From Legionella sp. (GTDB lineage Bacteria; Pseudomonadota; Gammaproteobacteria; Legionellales; Legionellaceae), in contig PEQM01000024.1 of NCBI GenBank assembly GCA_002786205.1, forward strand, positions 1 to 64,000: a stretch of DNA of 64,000 nt, in the 5' to 3' direction. The notes beneath the pieces were generated by a model, which searched no databases, was not told the origin of the DNA, and was given only the letters and a program-made list of their open reading frames with translations. This document shows, piece by piece, positions 53,879-63,870 of this stretch; position 1 is the stretch's first letter; each line of letters begins with the position of its first letter. The position numbers and the translations under genes are program-made.

Positions 53879-55209
53879 CTGAATCTTATACGCATCTTGC
53901 ATTAAGTTCATTTGCATGATCAAATGGCTTTTATTTTTACGGGTAGAAGCCATGGAGTTAGAAATTGAAAATGCAGTAGCCTGGTCAGAAGCTATATTTG
54001 GCCGATGTGATTTAGGTGATAAACGTCTGACGGGACGTCTGGTTAAAATCGGTAGTCAGTTATCAAAATCTCAAGGAGTATCACTTTCAAAGAGCTGCGA
54101 AGGAAAAAGTGCATTAATTGAAGGTAGCTATCGTTTCATTAGAAATGAGCGTATTTCGGCGAAACAAATTGCAGAAGGTGGCTATACTGCTACGGCATTA
54201 TTAGCTCGAACAATACCTGTATTATTGGCGATTGAAGACAGCACATCCCTTGCCTATAAGCATGAGGTTAGCAAGGAATTAGGATATACGAGTAACAATG
54301 CAAATACCAAAACACAAGGATATATAGTTCACTCAACCATGTTAATGGACGCTCAAAATGAAAAAACGATTGGTTTAATTGCTCAGGAGCGTTGGTGTCG
54401 AGACAAAGCTTCCTACGGAAAGCACAATCTAAGAAATAAGACTCAATATAAAGATAAAGAAAGCTATAAATGGGAAAAAAACACCCATTTTATGGAAAAT
54501 TGTCTTGGTAAAAAGATAAAAGATGTTATTTCTGTATGTGATAGAGAAGCAGATGTATATAAGTATATTCAATACAAATTAGAGCATAAGCAACGATTTA
54601 TTGTAAGAGGCAAACATAATCGAAAGCTTGCCAATACTTCACTTAAGCTTTTAGAGGATTTATCTGATCTTAAGCCTATAGGAAGTTATGTTATAGAGAT
54701 TGCGCAAAAAATAAGCGGAAAAAACGTGTTGTAGAATTGTAGATAATGGCCAAACAAGTCACCTTCATGCCGGCAGAGCGTAGCTCAAAAGCCCAGGCCT
54801 TTGATTTAAGACCTATAACTCTGAATGTCGTGATTGCAAGGGAGAAAAATCCTTCAGATAGTGCAGACATGTTAGAATGAATACTATTAACAACAGAACC
54901 GATTACATGCTTTAATGAAGTCCGACAAATTACTCGATATTATGAGTTGAGGTGGATAATCGAGGATTTTCATAAGGCATGGAAATCTGGAGTAGGTGCT
55001 GAAAGACAGCGCATGCAATCACCAAACAACTTAGAAAAAATGGTTGTTATTCTGTCATTTTTGGCTGTTAGGTTGCTTCAGTTAAAAGAGTATCTTGAAC
55101 CTTCAAGCTTAGCTTTAGAAGAAGATGCTGTGTGTATAGTGAATTAAAATTTAAATGACCCATTAATTAAGGTATAATTTTGATTTTAAGCAAAGTGGTT
55201 TTAATCGAA

Positions 55210-55554
55210 ATGAGTCATTCTAAAGATCTAAGGGAAAAAGCAATTAAATATGTGGAGCAAGGAGGCTTAATCAAAGATGCATGTAAATTATTTGAAGTTA
55301 GTCGCTCTTCTTTTCAACGGTGGCGTTTAAAGCAAAAGCAAACAGGTAGCGTCATCCCAAAATCACGAACTAAGTCTCCTTACAAAATAAATAATGATGA
55401 ATTAAAGGATTATATTAATAAGCACCCAGATGCTTATCTAAATGAGATAGCAGAATACTTTGAAGTTACAGCCCCCTGTATTTTTGCTGCTTTAAAGCGC
55501 CTCAAAATCACACGAAAAAAAAGTCCACGTTTTATAAAGAAAGGAATGAGCTAA
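55210..55554 (+). CDS. IS630-family transposase, N-terminal frame (orfA)
   Basis: DNA-binding part: SHSKDLREKAIKYVEQGGLIKDACKLFEVSRSSFQRW is a homeodomain-like helix-turn-helix, followed by a second HTH (YLNEIAEYFEVTAPCIFAALKRLKI). The frame alone stops at 55554. An A_AAA_AAA slippery heptamer lies in the run of eight A at 55515-55522, near the end. A -1 slip there would join it to orfB, giving a product of about 287 aa. Confidence 0.85.
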   Translation: MSHSKDLREKAIKYVEQGGLIKDACKLFEVSRSSFQRWRLKQKQTGSVIPKSRTKSPYKINNDELKDYINKHPDAYLNEIAEYFEVTAPCIFAALKRLKITRKKSPRFIKKGMS

Positions 55555-56072
55555 AACGGGCTCACTATATTGAAGAATTATCAAAATTCCCACCCGACAA
55601 GATTGTTTATATTGATGAGTCAGGCATTGATAAATTTATTTCAAGAGAGTACGGGTGGGGTTTAAAGGGACAACAGGTTATTGGGGAAGTCTCAGGCAGA
55701 CGGTATGCGCGCGAAAGTTTTATCGCAGGACAGTTACACCGGAAAATACTAGCCCCATTCTGCTATACAGGGACATGTGACAGTACATTGTTTAATTTTT
55801 GGCTTGAAAATTTCTTATTACCTGCGCTTGGCTCAGGCTACATCATCGTTATGGACAATGCTGCTTTCCATAAATCAGAGCAGACTAGAATGTTGATTGA
55901 GCAAGCAAATTGTAAACTTCTCTTCTTACCTCCTTATTCTCCAGATTTCAATCCAATTGAAAAATTTTGGGCAAATTTAAAAGCTAAAATAAAAAAAATT
56001 ATTGGGCAATTTGCAACCCTGGCTGAGGCGATAGATGAAGTATTCAGAAGTGATCATTTAAATTTTAATTAA
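55521..56072 (+). CDS. IS630-family transposase, DDE catalytic frame (orfB)
   Basis: Catalytic part in the -1 frame, with no start codon needed if expressed by frameshifting. The DDE triad is visible: IVYIDESGIDKF (first Asp), IVMDNAAFHKS (second Asp) and LPPYSPDFNPIEKFWANLK (Glu). The stop codon lies inside the right terminal repeat. About 183 residues from the slip site. No internal stops are seen. Confidence 0.85.
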   Translation, partial: KSTFYKERNELKRAHYIEELSKFPPDKIVYIDESGIDKFISREYGWGLKGQQVIGEVSGRRYARESFIAGQLHRKILAPFCYTGTCDSTLFNFWLENFLLPALGSGYIIVMDNAAFHKSEQTRMLIEQANCKLLFLPPYSPDFNPIEKFWANLKAKIKKIIGQFATLAEAIDEVFRSDHLNFN

Positions 56073-56340
56073 CTATACTCCGTGTAATGAGTTACTCACC
56101 GAAATAGAATGGAAAGTTCTATGGAAAACAGTTGAAAAAAAAGAATTGCCACCAATCCCCCCAACCGCTAAATGGGCATATCAAGCTATTGCAAAACTAG
56201 GAGGTTGGGGTAATTCCAAAAGAACTGGAAAAGCCTCATGGGCCACTCTCTGGGATGGTTGGTTTAGATTAACAGAGCGAGTTGAAGGCTTTCTTCTCGC
56301 TCAAGCACTAGAGGTAGCATAAAATGTGATCAAGAGACAG

Positions 56341-56390
56341 CGACAAGCCGAGGCGCGCAGGCGCAGGGGACCAATGGTCAATACGCCCTA
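56341..56390 (-). repeat. Right arm of 50-bp inverted repeat flanking the IS50-like element
   Basis: Directly adjoins the right end of the element; its complement matches 53829-53878 at 43 of 50 bases. It may be one copy of a dispersed Legionella intergenic repeat. Confidence 0.85.
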
Positions 56391-56460
56391 ATAAAAATCG
56401 AGCAGCAAGATTACTGGTATCTCCCATCAAAGACAATCTGGAAACACTAAATACCCAGGC

Positions 56461-57432
56461 CTACAGCCATTTACGGTGTTTAAAATATTTATATGGAACC
56501 CAGGCTGCAAATAAAATCATACCGGTAGCAAACAAATAACCATATTTCCAAGACAGCTCAGGCATAAAATGGAAGTTCATACCATAAATACTTGCCACCA
56601 ATGTCGGAGGTAAAAAAATTACTGCCGCCACCGAAAAAATCTTAATGATATTATTTTGCTCAATACTAACCATACCTAAAGTTGCATCCAGCAAAAAGTT
56701 GACTTTGGCGGAAAGAAAATTGGCATGATCACTTAGCGATAACACATCCTTACTTAAAGTTTCAAGACGGGCAACACCTTCTGGGCTTATTCTTGTATGC
56801 GCAGTTTGGCTGAAAAATAAAACCACCCGATTAAATGTAACCAGACTTTCACGGGCTTTTGTATTAAGCTCACCATTTGCACCAATGTCTTGCAGCAATG
56901 CCTGATAATTTAATTTTTGAGTTGCATCATGTGGTCTAAATATTTTTTTAGAAAATAACTCCAACCGATTGCCAATAGACTCTAAAATATCAGCTAACCG
57001 GTCAATCGCTGCCTCTAATAAAGTCATTAATAAAGTGATCGCATCTTTTTGATCACCAGTCATTTTTTTTACTTGTGCTGTAAAAAGTTTGAATGTTTGC
57101 GATTCCACATAACGCACTGTAATGAGTTGTTCATCGGTTAAGACAAAAGTAACGGGCTCCAACTTAGGGTCTGGTGAATCCGATTGGGCAATCATTAAAG
57201 CGGTCATAAAAAGCGCGCTTTTTTCTTTATAAAGCCTGCTTGAGAGCTCAATTTCAATCATGTCTTCACGAGAAGGTATGCTGCTATCCAAATACTGCTC
57301 TACCTCTTGCTCTTCTATTTTTGATGGAGAGAATAAATCAATCCAAACAGACTCTTTTAATACATCAGGCGATTTTGTTTCTTGCGTGTATTGCTCTGGC
57401 GCCACCTGTTGAGAAGTTAAATAGGTCAGCAT
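56461..57432 (-). CDS. corA: CorA-family magnesium/cobalt transporter
   Basis: Pentameric Mg2+ channel. A large cytoplasmic N-terminal domain is followed by two C-terminal membrane segments. The signature YGMNFHFMPELSWKYGY lies after the first segment (GMN selectivity loop intact). The end is basic (YKYFKHRKWL). Length is 323 aa (316 in E. coli). It is the first gene beyond the insertion elements, convergent with the hybrid kinase. Confidence 0.93.
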   Translation of the reverse strand: MLTYLTSQQVAPEQYTQETKSPDVLKESVWIDLFSPSKIEEQEVEQYLDSSIPSREDMIEIELSSRLYKEKSALFMTALMIAQSDSPDPKLEPVTFVLTDEQLITVRYVESQTFKLFTAQVKKMTGDQKDAITLLMTLLEAAIDRLADILESIGNRLELFSKKIFRPHDATQKLNYQALLQDIGANGELNTKARESLVTFNRVVLFFSQTAHTRISPEGVARLETLSKDVLSLSDHANFLSAKVNFLLDATLGMVSIEQNNIIKIFSVAAVIFLPPTLVASIYGMNFHFMPELSWKYGYLFATGMILFAAWVPYKYFKHRKWL

Positions 57433-57464
57433 TAAATATTCCTTATTATTTATGAGTCTAATAT

Positions 57465-58139
57465 CTAAACCGAGGTTAAAATCGATTGAGTAAATGTGCT
57501 TCTTAAATAAAATCCTCTTGGCATGGTTTTGACTTTGTTTCCTTCAGCATCAAAACTGTAGCATAAAGAATGACTATGCGCAGCCTTGGGTCTAATTTGC
57601 AATGCCTCCCCTACCGTTGCATCCAATAATGCCAATTGACCTAAAGCTATTTGCGAGGTCAAATGATTCCAGTCCGCTTTTAATAATGCCTCTTGCGCTG
57701 GATTTGGCGACCAAAGTAAGGCTCGTCCTATTCGTCGGTGCGGGTAAGGAATTCGTGTATCACCTTCCAAGGGGATCCATAATACTTTTTTTAGCTTGGC
57801 AAAGCATTGAGAGGTTTCCCATGTTTGTTGATGAATCGTTAATAAAGGAATGCTTGTAATATAGGTTGATTCAACAGGATGTCCTAAAGCGCCAATGGGT
57901 ATGGTTTTAAGTTCTATCTGAAGTTCTTTAAAATCAGGCTCCGCTAAATTACCTGCAGAAGCGCCAAGGGCATATTCTAATAGCTGTCCAGCCAAGCCTT
58001 TACGTTGCCTCATCTGAAGAGGGATATCAAGCTTTTGCTCTGCCGCCAATTGAGAAAAGCTCATCCCTTCTATCGCCTTACAACGAGCAAGTAACTCTGC
58101 TTCACTCTGGGGTGGTGGCATTATTTGGACAGGCATCAA
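57465..58139 (-). CDS. mutH: DNA mismatch repair endonuclease MutH
   Basis: Nicks the unmethylated strand at hemimethylated GATC during mismatch repair. Type II endonuclease-like core: GLAGQLLEYALGASAGNLAEPDFKELQIELKTIPI, carrying the D-(X)n-ExK metal site (DFKELQIELKT). LWIPLEGDTRIPYPHRRIG follows. Length is 224 aa (229 in E. coli). Its start overlaps the end of the channel gene by 38 bases. Confidence 0.92.
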   Translation of the reverse strand: MMPVQIMPPPQSEAELLARCKAIEGMSFSQLAAEQKLDIPLQMRQRKGLAGQLLEYALGASAGNLAEPDFKELQIELKTIPIGALGHPVESTYITSIPLLTIHQQTWETSQCFAKLKKVLWIPLEGDTRIPYPHRRIGRALLWSPNPAQEALLKADWNHLTSQIALGQLALLDATVGEALQIRPKAAHSHSLCYSFDAEGNKVKTMPRGFYLRSTFTQSILTSV

Positions 58140-61101
58140 AACGACCCTCTTTTATTTCTATAGCGACAGGCTCCACAGGTGGCTTAATCCCGGCCGCATT
58201 AAATTGTGCAGTAATAGCAAATAATACTTTTGAGCGAATTTCAACCCGTGAATACAAATGCACATTCATAAAATAACGCACTTCAAACTCAATTAAAGCC
58301 GCATCAATTTTCTTTAGTAATACCTGGGCAGGCGGATCTGCAACTATCTCGGGAATAATCGCTAAAACATCTAAAATAAGCTGCTGCACACTCAACGGAT
58401 CATCCGAACGACATACTTTAATGGGTATAACCGTACGGACGATACTGTCTTGTAATGTCCAATTAGTAAATGGTTTATTGAATGTTTCTGCATTGGGAAT
58501 CAGCACTTCCATATTATCCCATGAGGAAAGGCGCATGGTTCGTATTCCTATGTGCGTTACTCGCCCTTCATGCTCCCCCAATGTAATCAAGTCCCCTTCT
58601 CGCACTGGCCGCTCAATTAATAACATGACACCGCCTACGATATTGCTGGCAAAGTCTCGCAAACCAAAGCCCATACCCACTGCTAATCCACCAAGAATCA
58701 CAGACAATCCACTTAAATCAAAACCAAGCACGTGCATGGTAATGATGCCACCAATCAAAATCACACCATACTGAGTAAAAATAGACAGACTGTTTCTAAT
58801 GGCGACATCTTTAGCATTTTTATAGAGCCACCGATAGCAAAATTCTCGCGTCCACTCCACTGCCCAGATAAACAAAGAAAGAACAATAAAAAACTCCAGA
58901 ACACTTGCTACGGTGATATGAACACCAGTTGAATTAAGTAAAGTATAATGAGCTACTTTGCTTAAATTAATCATCACAACAGAATCAGAATGCCAACCAA
59001 ATAATTGAAATAAAATGCAAATAAGCAGTAAAAACAAAAAAATACGCAAAATTTTATCTAAAGGCTTTAAAAATACCTCTATCCACAGCCAGCCATTTTG
59101 CAAAGAAGCAATCATGGTTTCAGCCAATAACTCCAAGCCATCCGAGACAAGCCCTTTTAATACAATATATCCAATGATGATAAGTAAGGTATATGCTTCA
59201 TACCAGCTTAAGGTCCAAGCCAAATTAATATATCCAGACAGTCCAATAAGCGCCGTTGTAAACAAAGTAATAGGGATTAATCGAACCAATAAAGAAGTTG
59301 CATTTTGGATATAGCGTTTTTTTTCTAAAAGAAATGGTTTCAACAAATAAGGAATGACGTCTTTGCTTTTCCATGTAACCAGCGAAATAGTGAGGATAAA
59401 AAGCATGAACAAACGATTAAAAATGTCCTGTAGAATTATAGCCAAAGGCAAGGAATGGCCTATAACCATGAGAGCCGTTGCCCAGCCACCAAAAAGAAAC
59501 AGCCATTTTAATCGATAATACAGCTTAACATCTTTTCCTGAAACATCAGAAAGTCGTTCCAGCAAGGTAATGCGGGCAATTAAAATAAGCACTCTGAAAA
59601 TAAGCCATACCGCTATTAAATTAATCAATAATTCATAATTAGCAGGAGAAATGCTGGTCGTATAAAAAACAATCATCAAAAGAGACAACAAAGCAAGATA
59701 TGAAATATTTCTTTGAATAAGAGCTAAAAACCCATCATACAAATAACCTGTGAGTCTCGAGCGCTGTTTTTTTCCTTGTAATGATTTTAAAAAGTGGTCC
59801 AATACAACGCTTAGTAGCAAAGTAAAGCCCAGCGCAAACCATAAAATAATTTGTACTGGAAACTCCAGCCAGGAATAACTGTCACAAACTTTTAAAATTA
59901 ATGTTTTGATATAGTTATAAATTTGTGAGGGAATGGCTGCTATTTTGTTAATAATAACAGGCCAACTATTGATATTGTATTGAGCCAGGCTTTGACGCAT
60001 TGAAACCAGTTTTTTTAACTGCGATTGATAATTTCCCAAATTCTGATTCAATTCTTTTTTTTGTAACTCAATCACCTGAGTTTGTTGCTTTAGTCGATTT
60101 TGCAATGTCAAAAAAGATTTTTTCAAAACAGGATTAACTATAAATACTTCTTCTTTGCTAAGAGACTGCTGTAGCTGCTGCAATGATTTCTCAATATTGA
60201 CGATTTGTTCTATGCAATCTTTATATATGTCTACAGCGGATTGAATCGTTTTACTATCGAAATTATCAAGCAACTGGATGTCTGCTTTAATGGTCTTTTT
60301 TTGAATACTTAATGCATTCAATTGATGATGAATCAGTGCTATGAACTGATTGTTTAAAAGTAATTTTACTTCTTCATGTACTAAAGAGTTGCTTGATTTA
60401 ACCTCTCTCTTGTCTACACTATTTTTCAGGTTACTTTGATATAATTCAAATAGTTGCTCATTAAGCGCTGTACTTTTTATTTTAATCGCTAACAACTGCT
60501 GTTCTAATTCATAATGTTCTTTCCATACTTTGAGTTTTTTGGTTTCTTCAAACAATTCAACTCGTAACTGCTTTGCCAGTCCAATATTTTCGTCAATTAA
60601 GTCTACTGTTTTATCATTGACCTCTAATAAAATCTCTGTTTTAGAAACCTGTTCTTCTATGTTCATTTCGCCATTGGCTTCTGGCAGCTGTTGAAGGTAT
60701 TTTAGCTTTTGAGTCAGATCAAGGCTTTGTTTTTTTTGATTTTCCAATAAGGAAGTTAAGCTTTCAATTTTTGCATCGACAATAGTTAACGAAGCATCTA
60801 TTTGTTGCATCTGCTGATGAAAAGCTGCTTCATCAGCAGGCGCGATATACTTCTTTGCTTTATCGATAGATGCCGTTAAGAAAACTTTTTCTTGATTTAG
60901 GTAAGCTATAAGCGTTAAAGGTGTATCATGAACTGGTTTTATTTTGTCGTACTTGTTTGTAGTGCTTTGTGCAAAACCATGAGAAATGAAACTGAATATG
61001 AGAGAAAATACCAAAGCAAAAAAACCAACAACAGCCACACAGCGTATAAAAAGACGCTGTGTGGCTGATTGATTTTCTCTATTTTTCTGTATTGGGTGCA
61101 A
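58102..61101 (-). CDS. MscK/KefA-like mechanosensitive channel
   Basis: Large MscS-superfamily channel (999 aa if the start is right; E. coli MscK is 1120). Hydrophobic signal-like segment ([22 protein letters not shown]), long periplasmic coiled-coil domain (about 50-400), then about eleven membrane segments. The MscS pore and beta domain follow ([38 protein letters not shown]). The start is uncertain: TTG at 61101 has AGGA seven bases upstream but overlaps aspS and a hairpin; a GTG at 61035 is the alternative. Confidence 0.88.
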   Translation of the reverse strand: MHPIQKNRENQSATQRLFIRCVAVVGFFALVFSLIFSFISHGFAQSTTNKYDKIKPVHDTPLTLIAYLNQEKVFLTASIDKAKKYIAPADEAAFHQQMQQIDASLTIVDAKIESLTSLLENQKKQSLDLTQKLKYLQQLPEANGEMNIEEQVSKTEILLEVNDKTVDLIDENIGLAKQLRVELFEETKKLKVWKEHYELEQQLLAIKIKSTALNEQLFELYQSNLKNSVDKREVKSSNSLVHEEVKLLLNNQFIALIHHQLNALSIQKKTIKADIQLLDNFDSKTIQSAVDIYKDCIEQIVNIEKSLQQLQQSLSKEEVFIVNPVLKKSFLTLQNRLKQQTQVIELQKKELNQNLGNYQSQLKKLVSMRQSLAQYNINSWPVIINKIAAIPSQIYNYIKTLILKVCDSYSWLEFPVQIILWFALGFTLLLSVVLDHFLKSLQGKKQRSRLTGYLYDGFLALIQRNISYLALLSLLMIVFYTTSISPANYELLINLIAVWLIFRVLILIARITLLERLSDVSGKDVKLYYRLKWLFLFGGWATALMVIGHSLPLAIILQDIFNRLFMLFILTISLVTWKSKDVIPYLLKPFLLEKKRYIQNATSLLVRLIPITLFTTALIGLSGYINLAWTLSWYEAYTLLIIIGYIVLKGLVSDGLELLAETMIASLQNGWLWIEVFLKPLDKILRIFLFLLLICILFQLFGWHSDSVVMINLSKVAHYTLLNSTGVHITVASVLEFFIVLSLFIWAVEWTREFCYRWLYKNAKDVAIRNSLSIFTQYGVILIGGIITMHVLGFDLSGLSVILGGLAVGMGFGLRDFASNIVGGVMLLIERPVREGDLITLGEHEGRVTHIGIRTMRLSSWDNMEVLIPNAETFNKPFTNWTLQDSIVRTVIPIKVCRSDDPLSVQQLILDVLAIIPEIVADPPAQVLLKKIDAALIEFEVRYFMNVHLYSRVEIRSKVLFAITAQFNAAGIKPPVEPVAIEIKEGRFDACPNNATTPE
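61033..61066 (-). terminator. Perfect hairpin just past aspS, inside the channel gene's 5' end
   Basis: Perfect 13-bp stem AGCCACACAGCGT/ACGCTGTGTGGCT with an eight-base loop. On the minus strand GTTGTTGG and seven T follow. It begins 12 bases past the aspS stop, as a rho-independent terminator would, but lies within the coding start of the MscK-like gene. Confidence 0.7.
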
Positions 61102-62857
61102 GTCTTATTCCTAATTCATTTAATTGTGCATTGCCTGTTGGTGACGGTGCACTAGTTAAAAGACAAGAAGCTGTTTGGGTTTTTGGAAATGCTATCACAT
61201 CTCGAATAGAGGTGGAATCAGTTAATAGCATAGCCAATCTATCTATCCCCAAAGCAATTCCGCCATGCGGAGGCGCTCCATACTGTAAGGCATCCAATAG
61301 AAAGCCAAATTTTTCCTCTGCTTCTTCCTTATTGATACCCAACAAATCAAAAACAGCCTGCTGCAAAGACGCCTGATGAATACGAATAGAACCGCCGCCT
61401 ATTTCATATCCATTGATCACTATATCATAAGCTTTTGCTAAAGCATTAGCAGGATTTTTTTTCAATTCATCTACTGACAAATTTTGTGGTGATGTAAACG
61501 GATGGTGCATAGATTGCAAACGTTGACTGTTTTGGTCTACCTCAAACATAGGCCAATCAATCACCCATAACAACTGCCATCCCTCGGAAACCAGTTTTCT
61601 ATCATGCCCCAATTTGGTACGCAAGGCCCCCATCGACTCATTCACTACAGAAGTTTTGTCTGCACCAAAAAAGACAACATCACCTGATTCTGCTGCTGTT
61701 CTCTCAAGAATAGATTCAATGATTTCTGGTGTTAAAAACTTCAGTATTGGCGATTGCAATCCATCCATACCAGTTGAGCGATCATTCACTTTAATGTATG
61801 CCAGACCTTTTGCCCCATAAATACTGACAAACTGAGCATAACCATCCAAATCCTTTCTGCTCAAGTCGCAGCCTTGCGGCAATTTAAGCGCAACCACCCG
61901 ACTGCCCTCATCGCAAGCAGCTGTAGCAAATACGTTAAAATTACAATGCTGTACCAAATCAGCAATATCAATCAACTCAAGAGGAATACGCAAATCAGGT
62001 TTGTCGCTACCAAAACGACGCATCGCTTCTTGATAAGTCATTTTGGGCAATGTATCCGGTAAGGTCACATTTAATAATTCTTTAAATACTGTTTTTAACA
62101 GTCCCTCTATTAAAGTCAAGATGTCTTGCTCATCAATGAAAGACAGCTCCATATCGAGTTGAGTAAATTCAGGCTGTCTGTCAGCACGTAAATCTTCATC
62201 TCTAAAACAACGGACTATTTGATAGTATTTTTCAAAACCTGCAACCATTAATAGCTGCTTAAACAATTGTGGTGACTGCGGTAAAGCATAGAACTGACCA
62301 GGATGAACGCGAGAAGGCACGAGATAATCCCTGGCTCCTTCTGGTGTTGCCTTGGTCAACATAGGCGTTTCAATGTCTACGAATCCTTGCTGATTTAAAA
62401 AGTTGCGAATACAACTGGTTAACTGGTGACGTAATAAGAGTTTTTGCTGGATGACTGGACGACGCAAATCAATGTATCGGTATTTATAGCGTAAATCTTC
62501 ACTTACTGTTTGATGTTCATCAGGCAAAAATGGCGGCGTGGGGGATTGATTCAAGATCTCCAAATCAGTGCCTAGCACTTCCACCGCTCCCGTAGCCATT
62601 CTGCCATTAACCATTCCTTCAGGTCTTCGGCGTACACGGCCTGTTACTTTTACTACAAACTCAGAGCGTAACATTTCAGCATTGACAAAAGTGTCTTGAT
62701 TTTCCGGCTCATAAACCACCTGTAATATACCGGAACGATCTCGAATATCCAGAAAAATAACGCCGCCATGGTCACGACGATTATGTACCCAACCACAAGC
62801 AGTGATTATTTCATCTAGACAGGATTCATTCACTGAGGAACAGTAGTGTGTACGCAT
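61079..62857 (-). CDS. aspS: Aspartyl-tRNA synthetase
   Basis: Charges tRNA-Asp. N-terminal OB fold ([23 protein letters not shown]); catalytic motif 2 [24 protein letters not shown]; bacterial GAD insert (about 290-400); motif 3 [29 protein letters not shown] choose the ATG at 62857 ([10 protein letters not shown], like E. coli MRTEYC), with GGTGG about five bases upstream; a further ATG lies four codons earlier. Length is about 592 aa. Order fmdB-DUF502-aspS is typical. Confidence 0.97.
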   Translation of the reverse strand: MRTHYCSSVNESCLDEIITACGWVHNRRDHGGVIFLDIRDRSGILQVVYEPENQDTFVNAEMLRSEFVVKVTGRVRRRPEGMVNGRMATGAVEVLGTDLEILNQSPTPPFLPDEHQTVSEDLRYKYRYIDLRRPVIQQKLLLRHQLTSCIRNFLNQQGFVDIETPMLTKATPEGARDYLVPSRVHPGQFYALPQSPQLFKQLLMVAGFEKYYQIVRCFRDEDLRADRQPEFTQLDMELSFIDEQDILTLIEGLLKTVFKELLNVTLPDTLPKMTYQEAMRRFGSDKPDLRIPLELIDIADLVQHCNFNVFATAACDEGSRVVALKLPQGCDLSRKDLDGYAQFVSIYGAKGLAYIKVNDRSTGMDGLQSPILKFLTPEIIESILERTAAESGDVVFFGADKTSVVNESMGALRTKLGHDRKLVSEGWQLLWVIDWPMFEVDQNSQRLQSMHHPFTSPQNLSVDELKKNPANALAKAYDIVINGYEIGGGSIRIHQASLQQAVFDLLGINKEEAEEKFGFLLDALQYGAPPHGGIALGIDRLAMLLTDSTSIRDVIAFPKTQTASCLLTSAPSPTGNAQLNELGIRLAPNTEK

Positions 62858-62883
62858 AAAACCACCCATTATTTATAGTTATA

Positions 62884-63510
62884 TTATAGTGTTGTCGATA
62901 TAGTCTGTTGATTAGACTGCATTACGCCAAGTGAAATTATTAATTTTAATGCTTCATCTATGCTCATAGATAATTCTATCGCTTCTGTTTTAGGAAGCAT
63001 GACTAAAAATCCTGAAGTAGGATTGGGCGTTGTTGGGATAAAAAGAGAAATCATCTCCTGCTGTACTTCGTCACTGATTTCTTTTTTTACAACACCTGTT
63101 TGAAAAGCCAGACTCCACATGTCTTTACGAGGATATTCAATCAGCATGACTTTACGAAACGCATCCCCATTACTTGAAACGATAGTATTAATCACTTGCT
63201 TGACTGCGTTATATATTGAACGAACCAAAGGAATTCGGGCAAGAAGAGACTCACCCCAAACCACCATTCGTTGGCCTAAAAAATTGGTTACGAATATTCC
63301 TGTTGCTAAAAGAAGCAGCAGTGACAATATGGCGCCCAAGCCAGGGATATGCATCCCAAACCATTGCTCAGGCTGATAGGCTTTCGGAAGAAGCGCCATA
63401 ACGCCGTCTAGCAAATCGATAATAAAACGCAACACAACAATAGTAACGAGAATCGGTAACCAAACAACCAAACCAGCCAATAGATAACGTTTCAGATTGA
63501 TTGTTTTCAC
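62884..63510 (-). CDS. DUF502 inner-membrane protein
   Basis: 208-aa protein with two N-terminal membrane segments (YLLAGLVVWLPILVTIVVLRF and LGAILSLLLLLATGIFVTNFLG). A soluble domain with the family signature follows (ESLLARIPLVRSIYNAVKQV, then TPNPTSGFLVMLP). Function unknown in bacteria. It overlaps fmdB by four bases and precedes aspS. Confidence 0.9.
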   Translation of the reverse strand: MKTINLKRYLLAGLVVWLPILVTIVVLRFIIDLLDGVMALLPKAYQPEQWFGMHIPGLGAILSLLLLLATGIFVTNFLGQRMVVWGESLLARIPLVRSIYNAVKQVINTIVSSNGDAFRKVMLIEYPRKDMWSLAFQTGVVKKEISDEVQQEMISLFIPTTPNPTSGFLVMLPKTEAIELSMSIDEALKLIISLGVMQSNQQTISTTL

Positions 63511-63785
63511 TCCGTCTTACCTGTTGCCTTACTGCTCTTTGCAACCGCTTCAGGCGTTGTTTTTTCAGCTTTTTTTTCGGTAGATGGGGCTGCTTGCGAG
63601 TTTTTATTTTTAAAATCGGTTACATACCATCCGTTTCCTTTTAATTGAAACCCGGCAGCAGAAATTAATTTCATGGCGGTGTCCTGGTGACAGGAAGGAC
63701 ATTGTTTTTCAGGCTCATCACTGATTTTTTGGATTAAATCAAAATGGTGATGACAACTTGTGCATTGATACTCATAAATTGGCAT
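63507..63785 (-). CDS. FmdB-type zinc-ribbon protein
   Basis: 92 aa. Starts MPIYEYQCTSCHHHFDLIQKISDEP...CPSCH, the FmdB/CxxC_CxxC_SSSS zinc ribbon. A GxxLKGNGWYVTDFK segment follows, and then a low-complexity Lys/Ala/Thr tail. GGAG precedes the ATG. The name FmdB comes from a putative regulator of formamidase; a regulatory role here is unproven. First of the three-gene run to aspS. Confidence 0.88.
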   Translation of the reverse strand: MPIYEYQCTSCHHHFDLIQKISDEPEKQCPSCHQDTAMKLISAAGFQLKGNGWYVTDFKNKNSQAAPSTEKKAEKTTPEAVAKSSKATGKTE

Positions 63786-63870
63786 CTTTAAAACTCCATT
63801 TGTTTTATATTACTTAAGAGAAGGACTTATTATAGACAACATGCGTGCGATGAACAACAGGTATATTGAC

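Larger units (their letters stand above)
55137..56075 (+). mobile_element. IS630-family insertion sequence nested in IS50-like transposase
   Basis: 939-bp element with 24-bp terminal inverted repeats (55137-55160 and 56052-56075, 22 of 24 match; ends TAGT...AATTAAAATTTAAATGA). It is flanked by TA at 55135-55136 and 56076-56077, the family's target duplication. It carries two frames joined by a predicted -1 frameshift. It appears intact. Confidence 0.92.
53952..56322 (+). pseudogene. Broken IS50-like transposase
   Basis: DDE transposase of the Tn5 type. Start ATG at 53952 (MELEIENAVAWSEAIFGRCDLGDKR). Active-site segments survive: LAIEDSTSLAY, VCDREADVYKYI and the YELRWIIEDFHKAWKSG region. Damage: a one-base loss, probably in the A-run at 54706-54711; an in-frame TAG at 54740; a TGA at 54878 where Trp is expected; and the IS630 insertion at 55136. 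Correcting these gives 476 codons, the length of IS50 transposase. The C-terminus (KWAYQAIAKLGGWGNSKRTG...) resumes at 56078. Confidence 0.88.
53879..56340 (+). mobile_element. Decayed IS50(Tn5)-like IS4-family element, interrupted by IS630
   Basis: The left end CTGAATCTTATACGCATCT resembles the IS50 outside end. The right end, read inward, is CTGTCTCTTGATCACATTT, close to the IS50 inside end. Without the nested element the length is about 1521 bp (IS50 is 1534 bp). No direct 9-bp target duplication is seen: GGCTTGTCT on the left faces CGACAAGCC on the right, which are inverted, not direct. Confidence 0.85.
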
